Below, piece by piece: positions 22,222-30,613 of a DNA stretch of 46,053 bases. Within the stretch, counting starts at the first letter, position 1. Each line of letters begins with the position of its first letter. Source of the DNA: a virus; IMG/VR virus record IMGVR_UViG_3300035698_002283, positions 1 through 46,053 of that record. One strand, written 5' to 3'. The notes under the pieces were generated by a model. The model did not search any database. It saw only the letters and a program-made list of their open reading frames with translations, and was not told the origin of the DNA. The translations under genes were made by a program, and so were the position numbers.

Positions 22222-22227
22222 ATGAGG

Positions 22228-22252
22228 AGCCTCGAGTGATCGGGGCTTTTTT
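22228..22252 (+). terminator. Rho-independent terminator
   Basis: AGCCTCG (22228-22234) pairs with CGGGGCT (22241-22247) around a 6-base loop, with one G-U pair, followed by five more T. It ends the rightward transcript after the DUF2061 gene. Confidence 0.88.
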
Positions 22253-22287
22253 ATGAGGAAGTTAAAATCCTATAGGAGGGATTAGTT

Positions 22288-22563
22288 ATGAAGATATATG
22301 TAACGAGTATAGTAGCGGGTCTTATCGTTGGTCTTGTTTTTAGCGCAAGTGCTTTAGCAGCCGACCTGACGGCAAGAGTAATTATCTTAGAGTATACATA
22401 TTATAAAACAACATGGGCACATATGCAGTTAATAACTACCGATCAGGGTATATTTATTAGAAAGCATAAGAACCAGTGGATCAAAGGGCCAGCTGAGATT
22501 ACCTATGAAGTCCGAGAAGATGGACGTAGGTACGTAACCAGTCTAACTAAGATCCATCGTTAA
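22288..22563 (+). CDS. Secreted or periplasmic 91-aa protein
   Basis: A classical signal peptide is seen: MKIYVTSIVAGLIVGLVF then SASALAAD, with a likely cleavage after ALA at about residue 24. The mature part of about 67 residues is beta-rich and basic. AGGAGGG precedes the ATG. It lies just after the terminator without an obvious promoter of its own, so it depends on read-through. Its stop overlaps the end of the convergent late gene. Function unknown; an envelope role such as superinfection exclusion is only a guess. Confidence 0.75.
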   Translation: MKIYVTSIVAGLIVGLVFSASALAADLTARVIILEYTYYKTTWAHMQLITTDQGIFIRKHKNQWIKGPAEITYEVREDGRRYVTSLTKIHR

Positions 22564-22814
22564 TGGTCTCTGTTACCTTGTAGCAGTTCAACCAGCTTAT
22601 CGATCTTGAGCTCTAGCGTACGAATTCTGTGCGTTAGAGACTCGTGATGAGCCTTAACAATCTCCAGTTTATCATCCACCAACATTCTGACTTGTCTTTC
22701 TGACATAGTCTTATCTACCTTCATCCTAATCCCCCTGATACTGTAGCCAAGATAGGTTACCATCACTCCTATTGGGGCAAGTATTAATTTACTTAGTAAT
22801 TCTATTTCCATCAT
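22560..22814 (-). CDS. Small membrane protein with coiled coil, 84 aa
   Basis: One membrane span at about residues 6-25 (LLSKLILAPIGVMVTYLGYS) is followed by a long charged coiled coil (about 38-80, HRIRTLELKIDKLVELL). It is the last gene of the late operon. The topology fits an inner-membrane spanin or a lysis accessory protein, and no other spanin is visible, but no sequence signature proves it. It ends convergently with the gene at 22288. Confidence 0.7.
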   Translation of the reverse strand: MMEIELLSKLILAPIGVMVTYLGYSIRGIRMKVDKTMSERQVRMLVDDKLEIVKAHHESLTHRIRTLELKIDKLVELLQGNRDH

Positions 22815-22815
22815 T

Positions 22816-24231
22816 TTAGTTCATCCCTAGTACTGAGATAATCCCAGAGTTTATCGTACCTGAATCGAATTCAAACTTAATTGCATCGATGTCAGATGTT
22901 GTGTCTATGTGGCTCACCACCGTAGCTGTAAATGCATTACCATTAAAATCTTTATAACTCACCAGCCCGTGCACTGCCTTACGATTGGTACTGTTGTCTG
23001 TTACATTCTCTAGAAAGATAACGCCGTTAGCTTCCTCACCAGAACCCGACCCCTGATCATTACTGTTTGTTCCTGTTAGAATAACATTAGCAGTAGAGAA
23101 CTCATTCTCACTCGAGTTTGCGATCGCAGAAGAATAACCAGTACTTAGATAAGTAGAGCCTCCATCAACAGAGACTGTCATCTCTAGAGAACTATTGTCT
23201 GTTGCACAATCAACTGTATCAAAGACAACCATGAGTCTGTTATATATACCTAGTGAGGCGAAGATGATCGAAGCTGAGGTGGAAGCTGTCGTTGAAGCAA
23301 TTGCTTGCCACCCACCGCTTACCCATGCTGCCTGTGCTGAACCGTCAGTCTCTAACCTTTGTCCATTCGTTCCATCAGCTTGTGGCCACTTGACTCCATC
23401 TAAGACAATATCACCTGTGGTGTCTGGTGTTAGCGTGATGTCTCCCGCGGAGGCACTTACGATACTATTAGAGTTAACATCTAAGTTACCACCAAGTTGT
23501 GGGGTAGTGTCAATAATAACGGTGTCTGTGCTAAAAGCTAGTTGAGCTGATCCATCAGTCGTCAAGAACTCTCCAGCATTCCCGTCCGCCTGGGGGTGTT
23601 TAAGCCCATCAATTATCACATCGCCTGTAGTACCTGGGGTGATCATAATATTAGCAGCAGAGGCGCTGACAATGCTCTGACCGTTAACATCTAAGTTACC
23701 ACCTAACTGCGGTGTCGTATCTATAATAACTGTATCAGTACCATAAGATAGTTGCCCAGCCCCATTAGTCGTTAAGAACTCTCCAGCATTCCCATCTGCT
23801 TGCGGGAACTTCTGACCATCTAGATTAATATCTCCAGAACCATTAGGTGTGATGACAATGTCACCGTTACTAGCTGAGATGATACTACTACCATTAACGT
23901 CCAAGTCTCCCCCAAGCTGTGGTGTGGTATCATCAACAACCGTAGGAGCTGTAAGTACATTGATCTCGTCGACTGTCCAGACTGTAACGTCTGCTGATGT
24001 CTTAAGAACTAGTTTGTAATTACCAAGAGCTGAGTCTAACCAGACTGCGGCTCTGCCTGCGCTATCTAAGATAATAGGATTAGCGTTCGCTACATCTAAT
24101 GCAGCTGTTGTATATGTAGCTCGTGGCGTTGTTGTTCCATTAGCATAGGTGTATAGCTTACCGGCAGCTAACGGGTTACCGCTGCTGTCGAAGCCTTGGA
24201 ATGTTCCGTCTGTAAATAATCCTGCTGACAT
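22816..24231 (-). CDS. Tail fibre or tailspike protein A
   Basis: 471 aa. The N-terminal block (about 1-90: PLAAGKLYTYANGTTTPRAT, NPIILDSAGRAAVWLD) is a virion-binding domain like that of the neighbouring fibre. The middle has three repeats of about 50 residues built as TPQLGGNLDVNG, SIVSASAGDI, TPGTTGDV and LDG-PQADG. The C-terminal beta domain (about 310-471) probably binds the host surface. Its start overlaps the stop of fibre B. Paralogous to the genes at 24231 and 33822. Confidence 0.8.
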   Translation of the reverse strand: MSAGLFTDGTFQGFDSSGNPLAAGKLYTYANGTTTPRATYTTAALDVANANPIILDSAGRAAVWLDSALGNYKLVLKTSADVTVWTVDEINVLTAPTVVDDTTPQLGGDLDVNGSSIISASNGDIVITPNGSGDINLDGQKFPQADGNAGEFLTTNGAGQLSYGTDTVIIDTTPQLGGNLDVNGQSIVSASAANIMITPGTTGDVIIDGLKHPQADGNAGEFLTTDGSAQLAFSTDTVIIDTTPQLGGNLDVNSNSIVSASAGDITLTPDTTGDIVLDGVKWPQADGTNGQRLETDGSAQAAWVSGGWQAIASTTASTSASIIFASLGIYNRLMVVFDTVDCATDNSSLEMTVSVDGGSTYLSTGYSSAIANSSENEFSTANVILTGTNSNDQGSGSGEEANGVIFLENVTDNSTNRKAVHGLVSYKDFNGNAFTATVVSHIDTTSDIDAIKFEFDSGTINSGIISVLGMN

Positions 24232-25529
24232 TATACTGATACCTCCGTTAGGGTCATAGTCGCGAATGAAGTGTTCCCAAACCTTGCTGTACCTCTATCT
24301 GTATGTACGTATGCTGTTCCTGAATTGAGAGGTCCATATCTAAAAGAATATGTGATGGGACTGGTCGATCCTGCAATGGCAACGTGACGTAGAGTAAAAC
24401 TACCCATCGTGGTTCCATCATCATAGGAGACGGTGGCTGTTGCTAGAGCTGATGATCCCCCTGTTTTATATATAGAGCCTACAAAGACTCCGTCATCCTG
24501 ACTTACGGTAGTGACTCCAATTGTCACATCGATGATTATCAGGTTGTTACTATCAGCTGCCGTGATTACGTCTGTAAGCAACTCTGAGCCCTCAGTACTT
24601 TGAGGGGCTGTATCATCCTCGGGAATTGCAGAGGTTGTAGAGACATCAGATTGAGTTTGATCCACCTGTACCTGTAGAACTTTACCAGATGCCGTAGTCT
24701 CGAAGGATAAAACACCGGCACCATCAGTTACAATGGCCTGCCCACTGGTTCCATCCGCGTTAGGCCAGGCATGGTTATCTAGTGTAACCTTCCCACCGGC
24801 CTTAGGTTGAAGGCTGATACCTATATTAGTGTCTCCTCCTCCTGCTGAAATAATAGGATCGTTTGATGTAGCTCCATTTGTAATATTAAGATAGTTAACA
24901 GCACTACTAGTTTTCGTAAAGAGCAACTGCTCATTAGAGCTATCATCTAAGATACCTTTAGTTGAGTCAAAAGTAATGTTAAAAGCATTCGTATCGAGAC
25001 TACCGCCTAGCTGTGGTGTGGTATCATCGATAACATCATCCATACTTCCTGTTCCAGATGAGACAAAACTAAGCTGTCCCGCACCATCCGTGATTACGGA
25101 CTGGCCTGCTGTCCCATCTGCCTGTGGCCATTTAAGACCATCAAGGATAACATCCCCTGTACCATTAGGTGTTATAGGAATATCTCCATTAGCTGCGGAT
25201 ATAATACTATTACCATTAACATCTAAGTCGGCTGCTAAGGTTGTACTCGTTAACCCTTCTGCAATAGGACTCAAGTTATCTAACGTGAATATCGTTGTAC
25301 CAGACGAGTTCTTAACAACTAACTTATACCGTGCATCTGCATCCATCCAAATCTGAGATGACCCAGCTGAGTCTAGTACGATAGGGTTAGCATTAGCTGT
25401 GCCCGCTCTGTCTGAGTAGGTTGCTTTGTTGGTAGTGGTTCCTTCAACGTATGTGTTAATCGTACCACTTACCAGCGGGTCACCGTTTGTATCTACCCAT
25501 TGTATAATGGGGAATAATGTTTTAGCCAT
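24231..25529 (-). CDS. Tail fibre or tailspike protein B
   Basis: 432 aa. It shares the N-terminal head-binding-like block with fibre A (GDPLVSGTINTYVEGTTT, NPIVLDSAGSSQIWMD, about 14-75) and the LDVNGNSI / GDVILDG / WPQADGT repeat style. The C-terminal half differs, with a beta-rich ending RFGNTSFATMTLTEVSV. The fold role of the N-terminus, analogous to the P22 tailspike head-binding domain, is inference. Two tandem fibres with the same anchor suggest alternative or layered receptor binding. Confidence 0.8.
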   Translation of the reverse strand: MAKTLFPIIQWVDTNGDPLVSGTINTYVEGTTTNKATYSDRAGTANANPIVLDSAGSSQIWMDADARYKLVVKNSSGTTIFTLDNLSPIAEGLTSTTLAADLDVNGNSIISAANGDIPITPNGTGDVILDGLKWPQADGTAGQSVITDGAGQLSFVSSGTGSMDDVIDDTTPQLGGSLDTNAFNITFDSTKGILDDSSNEQLLFTKTSSAVNYLNITNGATSNDPIISAGGGDTNIGISLQPKAGGKVTLDNHAWPNADGTSGQAIVTDGAGVLSFETTASGKVLQVQVDQTQSDVSTTSAIPEDDTAPQSTEGSELLTDVITAADSNNLIIIDVTIGVTTVSQDDGVFVGSIYKTGGSSALATATVSYDDGTTMGSFTLRHVAIAGSTSPITYSFRYGPLNSGTAYVHTDRGTARFGNTSFATMTLTEVSV

Positions 25530-25531
25530 TC

Positions 25532-27520
25532 CTATTCTACTCCTAAATCTGTGCCTGTGGCAGTTAAATATTGTTGAAAGAACTGGGTTAACCTGGCTGC
25601 CTTCATATCTTTTGTTCCTGATGTATTACGTAATACTGTATCAAGCTTCTTACCCCAAGTAGGGTCGAGAATAACATCAGCCACAGCAGCATCATAACGT
25701 CCGTTAAGGAGTTTACCAATGAAGGTGAATGCTGATTTCTGTACGTCAAGTGAACCACCTGAAGCACGGCCTGTGGGGGCTGTACCAAAGCTATCAAATA
25801 ATCTCGTAAGTTGAATCATACGTTGCTTAGCTTGAGGGCTCTTCTCGAGAGCTGTGAATAGTACCTCACGTTTAGCCGGTGATCCTAGTAAAGTTTTAGA
25901 GAACAGTTTACCTACACCACCCTTAGCTAGGGTTGCGTCTGATGCTGCTCTAAGCTTAGTCTCGATGTGTGCGCGAGTAAGACCATACCATAGTTCAGGC
26001 TTCTCAGCTAGAAATCTATCTCTAATCTTTCCTAACACCTTAGCATTCGTCTCTGCTGGATCGAAAATCTTGTTAGTTAGTGTCTTAAACTGCTTATCCT
26101 TGAGTCCTGCAATCAAACCCATAGGGCTATCATCCAGTACTTTCACTTCCGCAGACCCTAATTCGAATATCTTACGTGCTTTCTTGTACGCTGGGCTGAT
26201 CTTATCCATCTCATCCCTGATTTGCTTAACAGAATCACCAAGGACACGCGCCTCATTGGCCTTTCCTGCCCGTAATGCTGCTGAAACCTGGTCATCGATA
26301 CTACGCTTAACGATATCGAATCGTCCTAGCGTACCTTCACCATGTGCTGCTAACTGCTTAAGTAGTACTGGGTTACGTTTCATCTGCTCCATTACATCGG
26401 CAATCACTGGGTCTTTACTTAGCTTCTCAGTCACAGCCTTAGGTACGGCCACACGCTCAGCTGCCTCATATAGTGGCTGAGCTTCTTTCTGTACGGCTCT
26501 ACGTTCTGCCTTCAATACATCGTCAGCAAACTGATGGGCTTCAGAGGCTATGTCGTCTCCTACCTTACCATCGTGTACTAAGTTCTTAAAGTCATCAATA
26601 TTCTGTGCACTCTTTAGGTCTCTTGCTGAGAAGAAATCATCTACCTTACCTTGTACCTTATTAGTTACACCAAGTTTACCCTGTTGTTGCAGTAAGTTCA
26701 CACGCTGTGAGGCTTCTGCTGGTGTTAAAGGGTTCTGTAGTTGCTGTGAAGCTCGTACACGCTGCATGGTAGCAGCTCCTTTAGAGGCCTCAGCCAGGAC
26801 ATCGTCAGCTACTGCTACTCTACTGCCTAGAATCTTAGATAACACCTTCAGACCCTTCCCTACGAGCTTACCACCTGGGACGATAGTTTCTATACCTGCT
26901 TGAATTCCTGTACCAATCAGATGACCCTTAATGGCCTTCTCTGTTACATCATCATTACCTTTAGATAAGACACCTAAGGCAGCACCTGATTGCCCAGATC
27001 CTATTAATCGGGCTGCAACACCTGCTGCACCTTTGACGCCTGCGCCTACAGCACCTAAGGGAGCCGTTAAGCCTACCTGTGTCGCTAGGTTACCAGCCGT
27101 TCGACCAGCTTCTGAGAAGCCTGCCTCGTCTTTGTTCTCTGATAGGAATCCGGCACGTTGTGTGTCGATCTTCGTACCTATCTGTCTTGCAATCTCATCA
27201 TTCCCACGCTCTTTATTAGCTAGTGCAAAATCTGCAACACCTGCTATAGCTCGTGCGCCTTCTTGAGCCACTTCTAGGAACCCTTGTTTAGCTCCTCTAT
27301 TAAAGGCTAGCGACTTAGCTGCTAGAGATTTCCCTAGGTCTAGTAAGTCACCCATCTCAAAGCTTTTAGGTGCTTTGTCTTTAGGGGAAGGTTTGTTGGA
27401 GAAGTCAGGGATAAGAGTATCAAAAGGATTTGCCTCTGGGTCTATAGGTTTAGACTCATCAACCTTTGGTTCTACCTCGTCCTGCTTCTTTGGTATTAAA
27501 CTTTCAAATGGATTTGCCAT
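25532..27520 (-). CDS. Ejection (internal virion) protein, P22 gp16 position
   Basis: 662 aa. The N-terminus carries two copies of a short motif, NPFESLIP and NPFDTLIP (about 3-40). A Gly/Ala-rich hydrophobic stretch at about 140-215 could insert in membranes, and the rest is helical. It follows gp7- and gp20-like genes as gp16 does in P22, where these proteins leave the virion and form a channel for DNA. No lytic transglycosylase motif is seen. Similarity to gp16 itself is positional, not evident in sequence. Confidence 0.75.
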   Translation of the reverse strand: MANPFESLIPKKQDEVEPKVDESKPIDPEANPFDTLIPDFSNKPSPKDKAPKSFEMGDLLDLGKSLAAKSLAFNRGAKQGFLEVAQEGARAIAGVADFALANKERGNDEIARQIGTKIDTQRAGFLSENKDEAGFSEAGRTAGNLATQVGLTAPLGAVGAGVKGAAGVAARLIGSGQSGAALGVLSKGNDDVTEKAIKGHLIGTGIQAGIETIVPGGKLVGKGLKVLSKILGSRVAVADDVLAEASKGAATMQRVRASQQLQNPLTPAEASQRVNLLQQQGKLGVTNKVQGKVDDFFSARDLKSAQNIDDFKNLVHDGKVGDDIASEAHQFADDVLKAERRAVQKEAQPLYEAAERVAVPKAVTEKLSKDPVIADVMEQMKRNPVLLKQLAAHGEGTLGRFDIVKRSIDDQVSAALRAGKANEARVLGDSVKQIRDEMDKISPAYKKARKIFELGSAEVKVLDDSPMGLIAGLKDKQFKTLTNKIFDPAETNAKVLGKIRDRFLAEKPELWYGLTRAHIETKLRAASDATLAKGGVGKLFSKTLLGSPAKREVLFTALEKSPQAKQRMIQLTRLFDSFGTAPTGRASGGSLDVQKSAFTFIGKLLNGRYDAAVADVILDPTWGKKLDTVLRNTSGTKDMKAARLTQFFQQYLTATGTDLGVE

Positions 27521-27522
27521 GA

Positions 27523-28560
27523 TTATCTGCCTCCAGCTAATGCGTCATTAAGTGCTTTCTCGACTAACTCTCTTGGTGCGCCAGCTGCAATTGCGGCGTC
27601 TGCTTGGCTCCGTAGGGTCTTCTCATTCGCATCTGGTGCAATACGTTTCTGTACCCGCCTTGAGGCTATCTCTGCGTCGAACGCTTCAGTATTAAGTTTA
27701 CCATTTGGATCGATCAAATTAACAGCTCCATCCATAAACGATTGAATCAACTCAAGCTTAAGATCAGTAGTCTCTCTGTCATCTAGTGGTGTAGGCATAA
27801 ACCTCTTCCGAGTATTATTTACCTCTTCTGGCGGCATAGCTGCACCAGTCTCAATACGTGTTATCGCTTGAATGACCTGCTCGAGGCCTACTCGAAGTCG
27901 TCTACCATCTGTGTGTGGTGTATTGAAGTTGGCATTAATAACATTAGTATGGCTAATCGTACCATCTTCATCGAACATCAAACCCTTAACCTCATCAAAC
28001 GCTTTACGAGCTGTAAGAATCTGGGTTAAACGACCAGACTGTTCCGGTGTTAACTGGTTCTTATCCTTAGCACCAGGGATAGGCTCAATACCAATCTCAG
28101 GTTTATCTTGGTTCTTTAGGCGAAACCCTGATGGGATCTTAAACTTGCCTGCGGAAGCTACTTGAATACCTGATTTCTCAAAGGTGTCTGTAAGTGCTGC
28201 TAGTGTAGGAGCCTTTCTAAACTCTTCCTCCAGCTGTCCGGATATCTGTGCCACGTCTCCAACCTCTTTGCCTGCTGGTATTGTCTCGACTGGACTAGGG
28301 TTTCTAAACTCTTGTATGACTGAGTTAACATCTAAGCCATTAGCTAGACCTTCTATAACCTTATCTTGCTTAGAGGCTGATCCGTCTTCAAATTCTTGTG
28401 CCACAGTAGGGTCTAACTTCCGTAAGACATTCCTAAAACCTTCCTTACCAAGTCCGGCTGATCTACGTAGTAGTTCTCCTGGATCCATCTGCTGTTGTTC
28501 AGGTGGCTGTCCTGGATTTAATAGCCCCTGTTGTGGTTGTTGTCCTAAAAATGAATCCAT
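27523..28560 (-). CDS. Ejection (internal virion) protein, P22 gp20 position
   Basis: 345 aa. A Gln/Pro-rich start (LGQQPQQGLLNPGQPPEQQQ) is followed at about 27-90 by a helical domain (GELLRRSAGLGKEGFRNVL to VIQEFRN) that also occurs in the 118-aa protein upstream. The rest is helical and charged. Its position between gp7- and gp16-like genes indicates a DNA ejection role. It overlaps the upstream gene by one base. Confidence 0.7.
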   Translation of the reverse strand: MDSFLGQQPQQGLLNPGQPPEQQQMDPGELLRRSAGLGKEGFRNVLRKLDPTVAQEFEDGSASKQDKVIEGLANGLDVNSVIQEFRNPSPVETIPAGKEVGDVAQISGQLEEEFRKAPTLAALTDTFEKSGIQVASAGKFKIPSGFRLKNQDKPEIGIEPIPGAKDKNQLTPEQSGRLTQILTARKAFDEVKGLMFDEDGTISHTNVINANFNTPHTDGRRLRVGLEQVIQAITRIETGAAMPPEEVNNTRKRFMPTPLDDRETTDLKLELIQSFMDGAVNLIDPNGKLNTEAFDAEIASRRVQKRIAPDANEKTLRSQADAAIAAGAPRELVEKALNDALAGGR

Positions 28561-28916
28561 TATAGTACTCCTTTGTTTTGTTTGGTAGGGATGAAGCCGC
28601 GTGGCCTCTCTCTGTTTCTAAAATTATCTAATACCTTCTCAAAAGGCACATCATCGTGTAACTCGGCGAGCACTGACTCTCTCCTAGCCTTGTCACCACC
28701 CTTGAATTCCTCAACCAAATCTGGAGCTATATGCCCTAACACCTGGAGAAAGTCTCTCTCCCCTAAAATAGCTGCTCGTTTTAGTAACTCATCTTCTGGT
28801 CTCTTCTGGGGATTATGTAATACACCAGGAGCCTGCTCTTGCGTAGCAGATTCGCCACCGCCTAAGAGACCCTTAAAGAGTCTGCTGATTATTCCTGTTC
28901 CATCAAATCCTGGCAT
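28560..28916 (-). CDS. Small virion protein sharing a domain with the gp20-like protein
   Basis: 118 aa. Residues about 42-102 (DELLKRAAILGERDFLQVL to KVLDNFRN) align with about 27-90 of the following 345-aa protein, showing a domain duplication. The N-terminus is a Gly-rich amphipathic helix (GIISRLFKGLLGGG). It is probably packaged with the ejection proteins. No P22 counterpart is recognised. Confidence 0.7.
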   Translation of the reverse strand: MPGFDGTGIISRLFKGLLGGGESATQEQAPGVLHNPQKRPEDELLKRAAILGERDFLQVLGHIAPDLVEEFKGGDKARRESVLAELHDDVPFEKVLDNFRNRERPRGFIPTKQNKGVL

Positions 28917-28917
28917 C

Positions 28918-29607
28918 TTAAAATAAACCCCCTACTGCGCCTAGAAGACCTACGCCTTGGCTGATCTGTCCAAAGAGACTAGGCCGGCTTGTCTGTGTAA
29001 CCGTTTGATCATGAATACCTGGGACAGAAGAAGCTCGTGCCTGTCCAGCCGCTGTGGCATTCTGTGATAATGTCTGCCCTAAACCGAGCTGCCCCGTTGC
29101 CGCGGCCTGCCCTGTAGCTGTAGAAATACCTGCACTCTGTCCAGCCGCTGCGTTGCCTAAGCCTGCGATCTGTCCTAATCTAGCGAACTCATTCCCAAAC
29201 TCTTGAGATGCTGATTGTTGACCAAAGTCTTGTAAAGCTTTTAGATTAGATCCAGAGCTTAGCAACCCTCTTGCTGCTGCTGAGTTTTCTAGGTTTTTGT
29301 TACCCTGCTCCAGTCTAAATTGAAAACCAGGTGTATTCTCTAGAGCTGCTAACTGTGATGATGCGTCGCCTTCTAAACCTGTTAAGGATAGCAGGCCTCC
29401 TAATGCCTTATTACCAGCCTCTCGTTGGGGAGCGAGATCATCTCTGGCTACACCTTCCGCACGCTGGAGCTCAGCAATCGCTAGTTCTAGCTGCCGTTCT
29501 GCTGCTGCATTAGAGTCTTGAATACCTTGTAGCTGAAATTCGCTAGCTATCCTAGTTGATTCTGGATCGGGTCCAGTTGTGGTTGTAGATGTTTGGCTGC
29601 TGCCCAT
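28918..29607 (-). CDS. DNA transfer/ejection protein, P22 gp7-like
   Basis: 229 aa, rich in Ala, Gly, Gln and Ser. Typical stretches are the heptad-like ERQLELAIAELQRAEG, PGFQFRLEQGNKNLENSAAARGLLSSG and QSASQEFGNEFARL, which I recognise from the common phage DNA transfer protein family. A Gly-rich C-terminus ends GVGLLGAVGGLF. In P22, gp7 is ejected into the host and aids DNA entry. Position directly after the gp14-like gene agrees. Confidence 0.85.
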   Translation of the reverse strand: MGSSQTSTTTTGPDPESTRIASEFQLQGIQDSNAAAERQLELAIAELQRAEGVARDDLAPQREAGNKALGGLLSLTGLEGDASSQLAALENTPGFQFRLEQGNKNLENSAAARGLLSSGSNLKALQDFGQQSASQEFGNEFARLGQIAGLGNAAAGQSAGISTATGQAAATGQLGLGQTLSQNATAAGQARASSVPGIHDQTVTQTSRPSLFGQISQGVGLLGAVGGLF

Positions 29608-29611
29608 GTAC

Positions 29612-30085
29612 TTACTCCTTTGTGAAATTTAATTGAAACAAAAATAAATCTGTTACTTCCTTGTTTACCGTTACGGCATCCTTTAATCGTCCGATACAAT
29701 CGAACCCTAATTCTTTTAGCATAACCTGTACTTGGTAATGCGGCTTCCCAACTTTAGCGAGTGCTGAGGTATATCCTGTATGGGATTTAAGGTAGTTTAT
29801 ACCTTCAAGGGTGGCTGCTACGCCGATCTTACTCCCCCAGTACCTCGGTGAGATGTAGTAGTGAGCTGTCACCACCTTATCGTTGAATGGGTAGTACTCT
29901 ATAATCCCAACATCTGAGGACACCTCGCCTGTTGCCTTTCTAATCAGCATATACTTCTTTGTGGCGAACTCTGGATTCCAAAGCTTCGGGTCCTCATCTC
30001 CATGAGTAAGTGCCCAGAGTAAAGGGTCTGTTATAAACTCCTTAATCTGATCCTCATCCACAGTAGGGTACATAAATATGGTCAT
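29612..30085 (-). CDS. GNAT-like protein, P22 gp14 / DUF2824 type
   Basis: 157 aa with an acetyltransferase-like fold pattern (IIEYYPFNDKVVTAHYYISP, KIGVAATLEGINYLKSHTGY, QVMLKELGFDCIGRL). P22 gp14 and relatives (DUF2824) have this layout and are needed for a proper head and ejection apparatus. The usual acetyl-CoA pyrophosphate loop is degenerate, so enzymatic activity is doubtful. It sits between the needle-position and gp7-like genes as in P22. Confidence 0.75.
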   Translation of the reverse strand: MTIFMYPTVDEDQIKEFITDPLLWALTHGDEDPKLWNPEFATKKYMLIRKATGEVSSDVGIIEYYPFNDKVVTAHYYISPRYWGSKIGVAATLEGINYLKSHTGYTSALAKVGKPHYQVQVMLKELGFDCIGRLKDAVTVNKEVTDLFLFQLNFTKE

Positions 30086-30612
30086 TAAGCCACCTTCTCT
30101 AGTAATAAAGTAACTGTCAGACTCCCTTCAAAACCATAACCAGTACTTCCTCCGCTATAATTAAATACAATATCTTCCCCTGCCGAGGTAGCTCCAAGCA
30201 TATCGGCTACGTCTGCGGGAAAGGGTGTACCTGTATCGCCCCACCTAGCTGCTGCTAAGCTTTTAAGTGTTGCTGAAGGTATCGTTGTATATACCCGATT
30301 CGTGCTCTCATCTTGGATACTCAGGTTTTTATCTCCACCGGCTCCGAAGTTTGTACCATCACCTGAGAGAAATACTTCTCGAACCTTCCACTGATCTGTA
30401 GCCTCTACAGCTGTCTGTATCACGGTTATGGTCCCACTATCTAAGGAGTCGGCTGTAACGGTGCTACTTACATAAGTTAATTCGGCTAGTGCATCTAACT
30501 CAACTGTCTTTGCAAATAAATCAAAGAACCATTGCCCCCAGTTACTACCTACTAAACCTACTTGGCTCAGCATACCTATCATTGTTGGTGGTGGTCGTAA
30601 CTTAGTTGCCAT
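30085..30612 (-). CDS. Virion protein at the tail-needle (P22 gp26) position
   Basis: 175 aa. The N-terminus PPPTMIGMLSQVGLVGSNWGQWFFDLF carries the Pro-rich stretch followed by W-x-x-WF that I recall from small phage structural proteins. The remainder is beta-rich (GYGFEGSLTVTLLLEK). Its place between gp10- and gp14-like genes is that of the P22 needle gp26, but the long coiled coil of gp26 is absent, so the needle role is uncertain. Confidence 0.65.
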   Translation of the reverse strand: MATKLRPPPTMIGMLSQVGLVGSNWGQWFFDLFAKTVELDALAELTYVSSTVTADSLDSGTITVIQTAVEATDQWKVREVFLSGDGTNFGAGGDKNLSIQDESTNRVYTTIPSATLKSLAAARWGDTGTPFPADVADMLGATSAGEDIVFNYSGGSTGYGFEGSLTVTLLLEKVA

Positions 30613-30613
30613 G

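Noticed and set aside
25854-27266. Long plus-strand frames opposite the gp16-like gene
   Set aside because: They are antisense to a large structural gene, show Ser/Pro/Leu-rich shadow composition and lack start signals.
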